Positions 10,288 through 22,210 are shown, numbered from the stretch's first letter. The stretch: 64,000 nt of DNA from Agrostemma githago (GCA_958450325.1 OY288253.1:65341612-65405611), one strand, 5' to 3'. A program made the numbers and translations. Notes: generated by a model from the letters alone, not told the origin.

Positions 10288-11995
10288 ATGGGAATCGACC
10301 GATTAGTGGGAATGTTGCACGAGTGGTCCAAATATTTTAGGGATGCCGATAGGGCTATCCTAAATCAGAATGGCGTTACCCAATTGTCCGTGATCCGTCA
10401 GATGCAAGTAGACTGCCACTTCTTGGATGCTTGCCTATCCTATTGGGATGATACCTATCATATATTTGGTTTTCCTCGAGGAGAGATTTGCCCTATTCCT
10501 GAGGGAATTGCTGCTGCAGGAGGATGGAATCCTATACTTCGCCCTGCTATCCCTTTTTCAGTTTCTGACCCAAGGAGGAAGTTAAGGGAATTTTTAGGGC
10601 TTTCCCATATGGAGGTATCCCGTATGCTAGAAGGAGATACCGTTTCCCTGATCGACCTGGCTGAAAAGTTCATGAATCCAGATGATGTCCGGGTCAGGCC
10701 GGTTCATAGCCGTAGGGCCTTTACTTTTTGTATGCTCCATGTTTATGCCTTCGAAGGACATATGGACTTGTTATCTTGTATGGGCCATGTCAGACTTTTC
10801 ACTGTGGCTGATCTAATGGAGACGGAGCACAGCCCGGCTTGGCTGATTACAGGGGAGATTATCCAGGGTTTGGATAATCGTAAAAGAGATCCGTCAGTCC
10901 GGCTGACTGGGAGTACTCGACTTCTACAGGTATGCTGATTTTCTGAATTTTTTGAATTTCCGGCTTCTCCCATTTTTCCAGTTTTGCGCGGTTTTTTCCC
11001 GATTTTCCGGCTTCTGCGGTTTTCTCGGTTTTCACGTCTTTTCACGTTTTTTTTTTCGTGATTTTGACGATTTTGATTTTTTTCGGATTTTTCAGCTGTG
11101 GCTATTCGAGAGGTTATCGATCTTGGATCCTCCCTTAAATGTGAGCCGATATCAACCCAGGCAAGTTATGTTGAGGAGACGAGCTATTGCCTTTTCTCGC
11201 TTCAATACCCAACAATATTGGGACGAGGTGCTATCTTTTCATGGAGGCCTATTGATCCGTTGGGCCGTGCCATGGTGGCCAATTTACCTTTGGACCGGTC
11301 TAGAATCGCGAGATAGGGCTAGATATCAGGTAATCCTATCTTTTAGGCAAACAATTCACCTCTTTCCCGATCGCATACTTAGGCAATATGGTCGGGCGCA
11401 AAGAATCCCAGAAATCGAGGCCGTTGTGAGTGAATCTACTCAGCTGACGGATGTGATGTGTGACACCTGGATGCAAAGGTGGTATACACGGGCTACTTGG
11501 CCTGTTCTTAAAAATTCTCATTCGATCTGGGTAACCGATTCTTATGTAAGATGGACCCGAGCTGATTCAGCTAAGACTCGGGCTGCCCTGAAAATCGACG
11601 AAGCCTATGACCTGTTACGCCGGGAGCATGCTAAGGACAATAGGAGCTTTTTTACTGAGGGAGCTACCTCGACAGGTCAGAAGAGGAAATCTAAGACTCA
11701 GACTGAAGGGTCCAGTAATAAGGGTGCACGGGGGAGAGTGAGCCCCCAGACTGACTTAGAAAGGAGACTAGGGCCAAGACTGGCTGCTAAGGACCGACTT
11801 GGTCCTCGAGACAGGCTTCCCGAGCCGGTTAGGGCTCGGCTTGGACCTGTGCAAAGGATGGAAAACCCAAAATCGAAGAAGCGGGTTCGAGCAAAGGAAG
11901 TTCCCCTTGTGATTAGGGAACGTTCGCCCCCGCCCCGTCGGCCTCGGGCTCCACGTGACCCGAAAGATAAGGGAAAGGGTAAAATGTACGAGTAG
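10288..11995 (+). CDS. plant mobile domain-like protein, opposite-strand accessory gene of Tat/Ogre element (2 exons)
   Basis: Exons are 10288-10929 and 11096-11995. The intron has a CAG/GTATG donor, a T-rich tract and a TTTTTCAG acceptor, and both sides are in phase 0. The joined frame is 514 codons including the stop TAG. Exon 1 has FLDACLSYWDDTYHIFGFP at about residues 50-70, and the splice junction reads STRLLQ/LWLFERL. Both are features of the plant mobile (aminotransferase-like) domain. The C-terminal ~130 residues are basic and rich in Arg, Lys and Pro (RRLGPRLAAKDRLG, PPPRRPRAPRDPK), like a nucleic-acid-binding or nuclear tail. Tat-lineage elements are known to carry extra ORFs, some antisense in the 3' region. 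Its biochemical role is unknown. It converges on the pol gene with a 356 bp gap. Confidence 0.82.
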
Positions 11996-12076
11996 TCTCC
12001 TTAACTTATTATTTAAGTATTACTACTATTTTTTGTGGTGTGATTTTTTTTTTTTTTTGTAATGTATTTTTTTTGA

Positions 12077-12086
12077 AATAATAAAA
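12077..12086 (+). terminator. possible polyadenylation signal of the opposite-strand gene
   Basis: AATAATAAAA occurs 82 bp after the stop of the accessory gene, in a T-rich then A-rich setting. The 11996-12351 gap otherwise holds only the convergent 3' ends of this gene and of pol. Confidence 0.4.
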
Positions 12087-12351
12087 AGACATATTAGCGA
12101 ATACCGTTCCCGTCTTTTCGTTATTGCAATGGTTGTACCCTTTTGAGGGGTTGCCTACGTATCCAAAATTAATGGAATCAAACCTTCCGTAGTTCAGAAG
12201 TATTTTTGCAATTTTGAAATACATCAAGATTATTAATTCAAGATGTGCAACGGTAGGATAAATGATCCGAACTTATTGACTTGCTTAAAATTTTGAAAAT
12301 TCATAAAAAAGACATTTTTTATAAACTTTGCAAATGACATTGAGACAGGGT

Positions 12352-15300
12352 TTATGGGTAGTAACGCTTCAGTTGGTCCAAGTTTGTTGGATTGATGAAC
12401 TCGTTTCCGTCCAAGTCAGTTAGCATTACTGCCCCTCCTGAAAGAATTTTCTTTACTAAATATGGCCCAGCCCAATTGGGTTTGAATTTTCCCCTTGGGT
12501 CAACTGGTAGCAAGGCTCGAACAGATTTTAGGACTAGATCGCCCTCTTTGATGTTCCTGGGCCTAACCCTTTTGTTAAAAGCCCGTTGGATCCTTTTCTG
12601 ATATATCTGAATATTATTCAGAGCCCGGGACCGCCGCTCGTCTAAGAGGATTAGTGAGTCATATCGGGCTTGGACCCAGTCTGCTTCAGGTACCTGACTT
12701 TCGAGCAGAATCCTAAGGGAGGGTACTTCTAGCTCGACCGGTTGGACTGCTTCCATTCCATATGTCAGATAATATGGAGTTGCTCCGGTTGCAGTTCGAA
12801 TTGATGTCCGATATCCCCATAAGGCAAAGGGTATCTTGTCAGGCCAATCCCGGTAATTCTCAGCCATCTTCTTAAGAATGGTGACAATTGTTTTATTGGC
12901 TGCCTCTACCGCTCCATTTGTTTGAGGACGGTAAGGTGATGATGTATGCCTTTGGATCTTGTACTTTTCCAGTAGAGTGGCAGTTTCAGCTTGGAAATGG
13001 GTCCCGTGATCGCTGATGAACTCGTGTGGAATCCCATATCGACATATAATTTTGTTTTGGATGAACTTAGCCACATGTTTGGCATTCAAGATCCGGTATG
13101 ATTCGGCTTCGACCCACTTAGTGAAATAGTCAATAGCCACTAGGATGAAGCAGTGACCTCCTGTCCCGGAAGGGTTCACCTTCCCGATTATATCAATTCC
13201 CCATGTTGAGAATGGCCATGGCGATGTCATTGTGTATAATAAGGATGAAGGCATATGCTGAAGGTTAGCGAAAATCTGACAGTTATGACAGTGTTTAACA
13301 TACATCTGACAGTCAGTTTCCATGCTATTCCAATAGTAACCGAGTCTTGCGATTTTTCGGGCCAACATATGGGCATTCATGTGTGGTCCGTTTTCGCCAT
13401 CGTGCACCTCGGCCATAACCCTTTCGGCTCGAGTTTTGTCAATGCATAGAAGTAAAGCCCCCTGTGCTGTCTTCTTATATAGCTGTCCATCGTCTGTGCG
13501 GATGAACTGGGTGGCCCATCTTCGTAGAGCTTTCTTGGCCCAGTTTTCAGCTCCCGGTGGATATTCCCCTGACGTTAAGTAGGTTAGAATAGCCTGATAC
13601 CAAGGTTCTGGATCAGTTATTTTGATATCTTGGATAGCGTGGATATATGCGGGCTCTGACCGTCTTTCGACACAAATGGGCATGCTAGTTAGATGCGCTG
13701 GGATATTCAGTAAAGATGCTAATTTTGACAGAGCATCTGCAAACTGGTTTTCTTCCCGAGGCAGATAGATGTACTCCACTTTTCAAAATTGTTTTTCGAG
13801 AACCCTTACTCGTGCTTGGTAAGCCACGAGGTTTGCGTTCCGAGTCTTCCATTTTTGTAGGGTTTGATTTATGACTAACGATGAGTCACCGTGGACCCGG
13901 AGGTTTGTTACTCCTAAATCGGCGGCGGCTTGCAACCCGTGAATGCATGCTTTAATATTCGGCTGCGTTATTAGTCACGTCAAAATCTAGCTTAATGGAT
14001 AATGGGGTATGCTCACCTTGTGGTGAGATTAACAAGATCCCGACACCAAATCCTTGAAAGTTGGACGCTCCATCAAAGTACAAATCCCATGTGTCGGTAT
14101 CGGTATGGAATATGTCTTCATCTGGAAAAGCCCAAGTATCGGTGTGATCTTCCTCGGATACCGGACTATCGGCTAGGAACTCTGCTACTACCCGGCCCTT
14201 AATGGCTTTTAAAGGTACGAATTTGAGGTCAAACTCAGCTAGCATTAAAGTCCACCTGGATATACGACCGTTAAGGATGGGCTTCTCGAAAAGATACTTG
14301 ATCGGATCCATTTTGGATAGCACATGTACCTCGTGACTAAGCATGTAGTGTCGGAGCTTTTTAGTGGCCCATACTAATGCTAGACACGTCTTCTCGAGCA
14401 TGGTGGATTTTCATTCGTATTCTAAGAACTTCTTACTGATGTAGTAAATAGCCCGTTCTTCAGAATCGACCGTCTGGGCTAGCATAGCGCCCATGGCAGT
14501 CTCGGTTGTTGTCAAGTATAGTGATAAAGGCAAACCATGCTGAGGTGGCATTAACACCGGTGGAGAGGATAAAATTTCCTTGATTTTATCGAAAGCTATT
14601 TGACATTTGTCGTCCCATAGTGTTCGTTCTCCTATCTTCAGTTTCTTGAAAATGGGTTCACATACCATGGTTAGCTTTGAAATGAACCGACTTATATATT
14701 GGACTTTCCCGAGAAACCCCCTTATCTCCTTTTCGGTTTTAGGTGGTTGCATCTCGGTTATGGCCTTGATTTTTGCTGGGTCAACTTCGATGCCACGTTG
14801 ACTGACAATGTGGCCCAGTAGCTTGCCCGATGTTACCCCGAAACTGCATTTTTGAGGGTTTAACCTCATGTTGTACTTGCGTAGTCGGGTGAAGAACTTC
14901 CTTAGGGCTGCAATGTGCCCGTTTCGGTCCTTTGACTTGACAATCATATCGTCGACGTAGACCTCTACTTCCTTATGCATCATGTCATGCAATAAAGTAG
15001 TAGCGGTCCGTTGATAAGTGGCACCAGCGTTAATAAGCCCAAATGGCATCACGGTATAGCAGTAAGTCCCCCAAGGTGTGATGAAGGTGGTCTTACTCAT
15101 GTCTTCTTCCGCCATTTTGATCTGATTGTACCCGGCATACCCGTCCATGAATGATAGAAGGGCATGATCGGCCGTGTTATCTACCAGTATGTCAATATGT
15201 GGTAACGGAAAATCGTCTTTTAGGCTGGCCTTATTAAGGTCCCGGAAATCTACACATACTCGGACTTTGCCATCCTTTTTTGGTACTGGTACTATGTTTG

Positions 15301-16492
15301 CAACCCAGTCCGGATATTCAGACACTTGGATAAAGCCCGCTTTGAATTGTTTATCAACTTCTTCTTTGACTTTGAGAGACCATTCGGGCCTCATTCTTCG
15401 GAGTTTCTGTTTTACCGGCTTGTGCCCGTCTTTGATGGGTATTCGGTGTTCAGCTATTTCCCGGTCTATTCCCGGCATGTCCTTGTAGGACCATGCGAAG
15501 ACGTCTTTGAATTCTTGGAAGAGGTCCGTGAATTGTTGTTTCTCCTCGGGATCTAAAGATAGGCCCAACCTAAGCATCTGAGGCTCTAAAGGGGTTCCTA
15601 CGTTGATGGAATCGGTTTCTTCGATTACCGGATTTCGGGACTCCCTTTGTTCAAGTTGCTCGACTAGATGCGGAGGCAGTGGTACCTGTTCGTCGGGTTT
15701 CTGAAAATAAGCCAAGTCATAAGCAGAACGGTTATCATTATTATTGATAGTAAATTTTGAAAAGAGCTCGAAGAGAGCTGTCATCTGATCGTTGGTCAGA
15801 GGCGGGATAGGGAGAGCCCTCGGGACAGACTCCGGGGCTCTCGATGGTGAGGCTAAAGAAGGGATAGGGGTTACAGACTCGATCCTAGTACTGGACCCTC
15901 TAGACTTTGACTCAGACTCCGACTCAGACTCTGACTCGGACTCGGACTCAGATTCAGACTCGATAGCATGCATATCTCCTTCACCAGTAGTTAGCTTGTA
16001 GACTCGACCCTGACTGTCGGTCCACTTGGTTGTCTTCCTCCAAGCTCTCTTCCCAGTGTCGGCACCCACTTCAGAGATCAGCTTAGTTGGATCGAATCTG
16101 CTGCTGCGAAGGATCAGGCTGACTAGCTCCTGCTTAGGGGTCGGGATGACCTTGTCTTCCCCAAAGAGTAGTCCTAGAATGGGCTCAGTGTTGCTTGTGC
16201 CCTCCTTTGCGTCGGCCTGGATAAGGGCGAATATGTCATCCGGGATGAAATTGCATTCCCGAGCCAGTTTGGTCCCGAGATATGAGATGGTGGGCCGATA
16301 GAGGCCCGTTTGAACAGTTTCGAATACCGGGGTGATGAATGTGACTGTCTTAGTTCGGTTCGTGTAACCGGACGCCATAGTATAGCCTAGACCGAGGTGA
16401 GATTGCCCGTTGTTCAGGGTTTCGATGATCTTTCCCGGTGGGAGATATGGCCTTGAAGTGACTCCCGGTAGGCAACCCAGGTTTTGTAGCAT
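12352..16492 (-). pseudogene. pol: pol: reverse transcriptase, RNase H and integrase, with lesions
   Basis: The RT core is visible: YPDWVANIVPVPKKDGKVR, FPLPHID and the catalytic VYVDDMIVKSKD. RNase H follows (DLYFDGASN, NNAAEY). The integrase zinc finger and DDE core follow, with GIDIIG, FISDHGTHF and NGAVEAANKT, ending PTNLDQLKRYYP at the TAA near 12352. An Asp/Ser/Glu repeat (SESESESE) sits at about residues 178-195, upstream of RT. Three lesions break the frame: a TGA at 14411-14413 between RT and RNase H, an indel near 13952-13960 just after NNAAEY, and a TGA at 13783-13785 at the RNase H end. The first and third TGAs are in the surrounding frame and could be CGA-to-TGA changes. Autonomous expression of full pol from this copy is unlikely. 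Confidence 0.9.
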
Positions 16493-16534
16493 TGTATAAA
16501 CGCTGACGGTGAAGTATGGCTGAAAAAGGTACTC

Positions 16535-18664
16535 TTATTCGATCATTCCCACAAAGTTGAATCCTCGAGGGTCGGCTGAGCCTGCCGTGTTGCAGCTGGA
16601 CACGGTTATGGGAGTAGCTTCGAGGGTGATGATCCCGTCCTGTAGAGGTAGTTTGACCTTTCTATGAAGAGTGGAGGACACAGCTTTGACTGCATGAATC
16701 CATGGTCTTCCAAGTAGCAGATTGAAAGATGAAGTAACATCGATCACTTGGAATTCTAACTCCTTCTCGATCGGGCCCGTTATGATGGTTAGTTTAACGG
16801 CCCCAGCAACTGATTTTGGGCTCCCATCAAAAGCCTGGATAGTCTTCGCGGTCGGAAGGTAGTCAGCCTCGGTAATGCCGAGGGCCTTGGCTGTCTTTAA
16901 AGGAAGGACGTTAACTGCGGACCCGTCATCAATTAGGGTCATCGGGAGATATTTGTTTCGACAAATCAGCGTAATGTATAGGGCCAAGTTATGCGTGGTC
17001 CCGAATGGTGGAAGGTCGGACTCGGAGAAGGTGACGAGTGGGCCTTCTCCTTTGGGCTTGTCCTTGAGATATGGCAAGACCGTGGCTACCATTTCAGCGG
17101 GGGTAACCGATGAGTCGACCTTGATTTCATCAAGGGCCTTAGTAAGTGCCGCTCGATGCTCCTGTGAACTAACCAAGAGCTGCCATATAGTAATATCGGT
17201 TCGGACCCTCTTCAATTGTCTGACTAGGGCCGTGTCGGCGTTTGGTTCTTCAGGAGTGAGTTCCGTCCTGGAAGGTTCAATGACGGTTTCCGGGGCGGCC
17301 GTGATGGTGTGTGTACCGGCCAGAGCTTTGGCTTTAGCACTCCGGACTTCCTCAATAGTGACGGGGATAGCCTCCCCTTTAGCCAGGTAAACATCGTCCT
17401 CGTCGTCGTTCCATATCCCGTTGATTTGGGAAATGAAAGGGGAAATGAGATGAGTGCAGTCAACTACCTCTCCAGTAAAAATGGCATGGGTAGCAAGAGG
17501 ATTATTTTTGTTGCTGGGCTTGTCACTGGGTAGCGGTATCTTCCCATTTTCGATCAGATCTTGGATAAGATGCTTCAATTTCCAACATTTCTCCGTGTCA
17601 TGCCCATTGCCTTGGTGATAGTGGCAATAGGCCTGAATGTTGTAGCTTTTGGACCGTTTTTCTACGGGAACTTCCGGAGTTGGGCCTATCGGTTGGATTA
17701 GGCCCTTCGAAGATAGCCTTTGTAAGGCATTAGCATAGGTTGTCCCTATGTCGGTGAATACCCGATTTGGAGTATTCTTCTTGGTTGAGGTGTCAAGTGA
17801 ATTTACCTCGTCGAAAATGCTTCGGGCCGCCGTTGTGGTGGCGGGCTTGCTAGAGGAGGAGCTGGATCCTTGATACCCTTTGGTAGAGGGCATAGTAAGG
17901 CTCTCTAACCTTAGATTGTCTTCGATTCTAGTACCCATTTCGGTTAAAGTGGCGAAGTCGGGTATGATGGCATACCTGAGATGGACTCGGTAAGCAGGGA
18001 GGAGATTTTTGACAAAGGCCTCCACTAGAACTTTTTCGCTGGGCTTGTCCACCAGCTTAACACTTTCGGTCCGCCACCTTTGGAGGTATTTGGTGAAACC
18101 CTCCTTAGGCTCTTGGGCCATAACTTCCAGAGTACGCATGGTAGTCTGGATTTCAGCGTTATCCGCGTAGTTTCGTGCGAATTCCATGGCAACATCGTCC
18201 CAAGTTTTGAATTTCTTAGGATCAAGCCTGTAGTACCAGGCTTTTGGGTGTTTCTCCAGAGAGGAAGCAAAGAGATGCTTGAACATGGTCGATTTGACCC
18301 CCTTGACAGCCATAAAGTCCTTAAAAGCCCGAATATAAAGTACCGGGTCTTCAGTCCCATCGAACATTGGTAAGCCCGTTAATTTAAGGTTAGCGGGCAA
18401 TTCATCAGTTAGGGTCGAATAGGTACGGCCATTTTCCGTGAGAATGGTGTTTCTAGTGGTCGAGTGGACCTGTTCCTGCAACTTTTGGACCGCGCCGGCC
18501 AATGCGGCTAGAGGTCCGTTATCTTCGATCGAGGCGTTAGGGGTTCCCTGTTCTACAACACTAACCCGAGTGACAATGGCGATCTGGTCTTCCCGCATTT
18601 GCCTCAATTGGGTCTGGATTTGGGCCAACGTGGTAGTCAACTCGTCTATGGCTTTTTGCGTCAT
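16535..18664 (-). CDS. gag: gag-protease polyprotein
   Basis: 709 codons from the ATG at 18664, which follows an in-frame leader without other good starts. Residues about 105-230 are the Retrotrans_gag core (FDGTEDPVLYIRAFKDFM, PKEGFTKYLQRWR). A zinc-knuckle-like CHYHQGNGHDTEKC lies near residue 350. The aspartic protease active site is IDDGSAVNVLP at about 578-588, with the supporting LLLGRPWI at about 648. The frame ends with one TAA (16535-16537). The downstream pol frame is the same frame, 15 codons further to its first ATG. A TTTTTCAG sequence starts a few bases after the stop and looks like a 3' splice site. Ogre-type elements are known to separate protease and RT by an intron or stop codons. 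No damage is seen in this ORF. Confidence 0.93.
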   Translation of the reverse strand: MTQKAIDELTTTLAQIQTQLRQMREDQIAIVTRVSVVEQGTPNASIEDNGPLAALAGAVQKLQEQVHSTTRNTILTENGRTYSTLTDELPANLKLTGLPMFDGTEDPVLYIRAFKDFMAVKGVKSTMFKHLFASSLEKHPKAWYYRLDPKKFKTWDDVAMEFARNYADNAEIQTTMRTLEVMAQEPKEGFTKYLQRWRTESVKLVDKPSEKVLVEAFVKNLLPAYRVHLRYAIIPDFATLTEMGTRIEDNLRLESLTMPSTKGYQGSSSSSSKPATTTAARSIFDEVNSLDTSTKKNTPNRVFTDIGTTYANALQRLSSKGLIQPIGPTPEVPVEKRSKSYNIQAYCHYHQGNGHDTEKCWKLKHLIQDLIENGKIPLPSDKPSNKNNPLATHAIFTGEVVDCTHLISPFISQINGIWNDDEDDVYLAKGEAIPVTIEEVRSAKAKALAGTHTITAAPETVIEPSRTELTPEEPNADTALVRQLKRVRTDITIWQLLVSSQEHRAALTKALDEIKVDSSVTPAEMVATVLPYLKDKPKGEGPLVTFSESDLPPFGTTHNLALYITLICRNKYLPMTLIDDGSAVNVLPLKTAKALGITEADYLPTAKTIQAFDGSPKSVAGAVKLTIITGPIEKELEFQVIDVTSSFNLLLGRPWIHAVKAVSSTLHRKVKLPLQDGIITLEATPITVSSCNTAGSADPRGFNFVGMIE

Positions 18665-19739
18665 GGTTCGAGTGAAGGGTGGCCTGTCTGTAAGAGCACC
18701 ACGTAATTAGCAACTTAACCCGAATCCTAAGGAAAGTACATCCCGAGCAAGGGAAAAAAAAGAGGAGACTAAAAAGACGGTAAATGACTCGGAAAAGACA
18801 CCTAGACGGGCGACTTGTGAAAAGGTGGGCCTTCCTCAGGATCCAACACTGTGGGTTGGGCCCTGTCCGGAGGAAGGTTCACGTGAGACATTCCCAGACT
18901 TTTAGACTCGATTGTGTAAATGGGCCGACCCTTGTAGGAGTATGTCCTACGTAGGTGGGCCTTGCCTTAGTAAAATAAGGCGGACTGGGATAGGGAGGAA
19001 ACTCGTGATGTAAGATCGACAGAGTTTCGACGCTAGAGACTTCAACGACTTATGACACGACCCGACACTGCTAAATACGGGAAGTCCTAAGAAGAGAAGG
19101 TTTTGAAATATGATATTTTGAAAAGCCCGAAATGAATCGGGTGGAGAAATTCGGCCCTTTTTTCGAAAAAAGAAAAAAAAGGAGTGCGCCGAATGACGGG
19201 TTTTGAAAGTTTCGAAAATATTTTCGAGTTTTGAATTGGGCATAATACCGGCTAGAAAAAGGCTATTTTGAGTAAAATCATAAGTCCCAAGTTCGGTATA
19301 TGACCCGGATTTTGAAATTGGATATTTGAAAAAGGATGCAAAATTTGAAAATGATGACGGTTTTGAAAAAGATGTAGATCAAGTAGCACGTAGTCATGGA
19401 AACAGTATAATGACGCCATGTATGCTCTTAATCTAAGTCTCGGTCAGTCTGTAAGGGTCTATACCAGTGTACATAGCCTATCAAGAATCGGGGCGGACTC
19501 CCTAACTCGAGTTGAGATTAGGACATGCCGTAAAACCCATATGAATCGGCTAATGGACACCTTTGACATAACCAGTTTGGACTATATCAACGGTATAGTA
19601 GGACGTCGGTCACGAGTACCGGCCCGGGAAAGTGGGGTTATGCATGAACCGTAAAACTAAAACGCGCATTGTACTAGTCAAACGATTTCTATTCGAGTTT
19701 CACCCTGAGGACACTGAAGGTTATTAACTCATCAGAAAA
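18665..19739 (-). other. retrotransposon 5' leader between primer site and gag
   Basis: About 1.07 kb without a convincing ORF. Some Ogre elements carry an extra ORF here; this copy does not show one. It contains a short AT-rich, homopurine-laden part (19140-19180). Confidence 0.6.
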
Positions 19740-19757
19740 TCCCCAGCGGAGTCGCCA
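19740..19757 (-). other. primer-binding site, tRNA-Arg
   Basis: Plus-strand TCCCCAGCGGAGTCGCCA equals the 3' end of a plant tRNA-Arg (the GACTCCG... acceptor-stem type) including CCA. The minus strand therefore reads TGGCGACTCCGCTGGGGA, three bases from the LTR edge at 19761. A tRNA-Arg primer is characteristic of Tat/Ogre elements. Confidence 0.85.
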
Positions 19758-19760
19758 AAT

Positions 19761-22205
19761 TGTGGACATGACATAGGTCCACCCCGACGCGGCCACGCGC
19801 GGGTTTGGGGAGGCGAATGAATCTCCATGAGATGGTCAAATGGAAATTTAAATCGAAGTCGGAGTCGCCACCGAATTTTATGGTTATTCGGAACCGTTCG
19901 AGCCCACTCTATGTCGTAGTGGGCCGTGTACAAAATACGGCCCATTTCCGATGTCAGAGTTTATTGGGCTCCTCCCTTTTGCATATCGATATAGATGCCG
20001 ACTGGAGCGGTTAATCGTATATTGAATGACTCTCGTTGCCAATGGTTTCGGACATCCGGAAACCACGGTTCTGAGTAAGGGGTGAGGGTACGTGTTGGGA
20101 AGTTCACTAAGAACACCCAACCCCGCCCGCACATTAGCGGCCTCTACTAGGATATCGAATGACGTTTTAATGCGCGCGTTAGTAGTACGATGAATGATAT
20201 GCAAACATTGTTTTCCTAAGCATGTGAGGAATTGAATGGGTTGCTATGTCGTTTAATGCATGAAAAATTAATTAACGTCAAAGTTGAATTTAACATGTGA
20301 GATTCGTTTTAGTATAATAAAACAAATGAAATAAAAAGGATGAATTTGCTACAAAATGAACAAACGAGTTAGTATCGATTTGTAAATAATAATAGCAAAA
20401 TAACGAGATCGAGAAAATATCGAAATCTGAAAAATATTGTTGAAAAGAACGTTGTTTTGTATAAAAAACGATGTTCGAAAAAATAGTAAAAAGGACGGAA
20501 AAGGCCGCGGCATAACAGCCGGCCGCGCGACTCGCCCGGGACGCCGGCGGGTCGCGTGGAGGCCTGTTTCGGGTCCGGTTTTCGAAAACTCGAAGTTCGT
20601 ATTAAATCGCGTATGAATATTGCATGATTCGTACTCGACTTAATATTTTCGATATTCGTTGTATTCGATAGTTGACTACGAAATCAATATCGAATACTTA
20701 GAATAGTTTTAGAAAAGATGTAAATTTTAGAAATCGTTCGAAAAATAAATAATAAATACGAACGAAAAGAGTTGAAAAAAGAAGTCCCGGATTCCAGGCC
20801 TGCGCGCGAGTCGCCTGGGCATGGCGCGACTCGCGTGCGGGTCTGTCCGTTTTTATTTTTGTTCGAAAATTTGTTATTTTGAACGAAAAGGTAAAAGAAA
20901 AGAATTTTGAAAAGAAAAAAAAAATGTAACGATTTCTGATATCGTCGAAATCTTAATATAATTCTTTTTGATACGATATTCGATTATAGAAAAATCGATA
21001 TCGTATGTTTAAGAATATTCGTTATGAAAATAGTTTTTCGTTAATAATGATATTTAGAAAAAAAAAAAAAAAAGTCGACTCTAGACCCATAATATAAAAC
21101 GGACGAAGAGAAGAGAAGAGAAGAAGGGAGAAATCGGGTTTAGTACACCCTCAACCTACATGCTCTTAATGACTCGGATCGGGGCTCGTCGGAATGTGGC
21201 TAGGCACGGGAGCGTCGAGTTTTGGTTCGGCTAGGAGGTCGGTTCGGATGGGTGAAGGTTTCGGGTATAAGGCCGGTTTTCCTTTGGGTTAGTGATGTAA
21301 TATCGGTTTCTCGATGCTAAGGAATTATATGTGTCGGGATGCTAGAAAACTATTGCTGAAAAGTTGTGTGTGTGAATTGTATTTTCCTGGTGTATGATTG
21401 TTGTATTGCTAATAATAATCGTTCTTTTGTGTTGGATGCAAGGGGCTATTTATAGGAAATTCCCGACCTTGGCTTGGGAGAGTTTGACTACCGCTTAGGA
21501 TAGGAAACGAGGGAACTTGAGGGAAATAAGGATTCCGCTTTCTTGTGGAGGAAGAAAGGCAAACCGGCTGGTTTGCTACCGTTTTGGGCTGTTTCGGCCG
21601 AGTGTTTTACACTCGGTCGGATGCTCGAATCGGTTTTTGAATAGGACTCCTGTTTGAGCTAGAATTACCGCTTGAGTAAGAAGCTGAGGAGAACGAGAAT
21701 TCCGTTTTCTTGTGTAGGAAGAAAAGAGGAAAAAACCGGCTGGTTTGGGTACTTGGCCGAGTGTTTCAACTCGGTTGAGTGTTTGAGTCGGTTCTCGGAT
21801 AGGATTCCTACTCGGGATCGAATTCTACCTTAAACGGAATTGTTTATTATTTTTTGTATGGCTGATTTTGTAGAGTTGGAGTGTGGACTGGACACGTGAG
21901 GTGTCACGGTCAGTCCGGAGGTTACGGGAAATATCTTTGACCGGGCTTTGACTCGGTCGCTAAAAGACGGTTTTACCCCTGGTGTCGGATTCGACCCAAA
22001 TTAGTGTTATTTGACTCGAAACGACCCACTGGGCCTGAATTTGAGGTTGGTTTGGTGAGATTTGTATTCCTTAAAATGCCTAGGCCAAAATCCATCATTT
22101 CGAGCCCATTTCCGAGTACGTCAAGGCACGTTAGCGTCCGATCATCATCGGGTGTTTGGCGGGAACTATTATAGACACCTGGCGATCAAAATGTGAGTGT
22201 CTACA
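19761..22205 (-). repeat. 5' LTR (element orientation) of the Tat/Ogre element
   Basis: It is the near-identical partner of 7193-9636, from TGTGGACATG to GTGTCTACA, and is followed by the CTCAT duplication. It contains the promoter of the element (see 21446-21454). Confidence 0.95.
21446..21454 (-). promoter_or_regulatory. LTR TATA box
   Basis: The minus-strand sequence CCTATAAATAGCCCC gives a strong plant TATA box about 760 bp from the outer LTR edge. This would place the start of R near 21420 and give R+U5 of about 1.65 kb. The identical site in the other LTR is at 8878-8886. Confidence 0.65.
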
Positions 22206-22210
22206 CTCAT

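Larger units (their letters stand above)
7193..22205 (-). mobile_element. Ty3/gypsy LTR retrotransposon, Tat/Ogre lineage, 15.0 kb
   Basis: The 5 bp target duplication is CTCAT (7188-7192 and 22206-22210). LTRs are 2444 and 2445 bp and differ at roughly a dozen to sixteen positions by eye. In the minus orientation the order is 5' LTR (22205 to 19761), tRNA-Arg primer site, long leader, gag-protease, RT-RNase H-integrase, opposite-strand gene, polypurine tract and 3' LTR (9636 to 7193). The very long LTRs, tRNA-Arg primer and extra ORF fit the Tat/Ogre lineage. Pol carries two internal stops and a frameshift, so this copy is probably not self-sufficient. Confidence 0.93.

Noticed and set aside
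15792..16001. Asp/Ser repeat ORF on + opposite pol
   Set aside because: It is the reverse strand of the SESESE-type repeat in pol.
18947..19243. 98-codon minus ORF in the gypsy leader as a possible Ogre ORF1
   Set aside because: Low-complexity Phe/Ser-rich, too short and without family features. It overlaps a homopolymer stretch.
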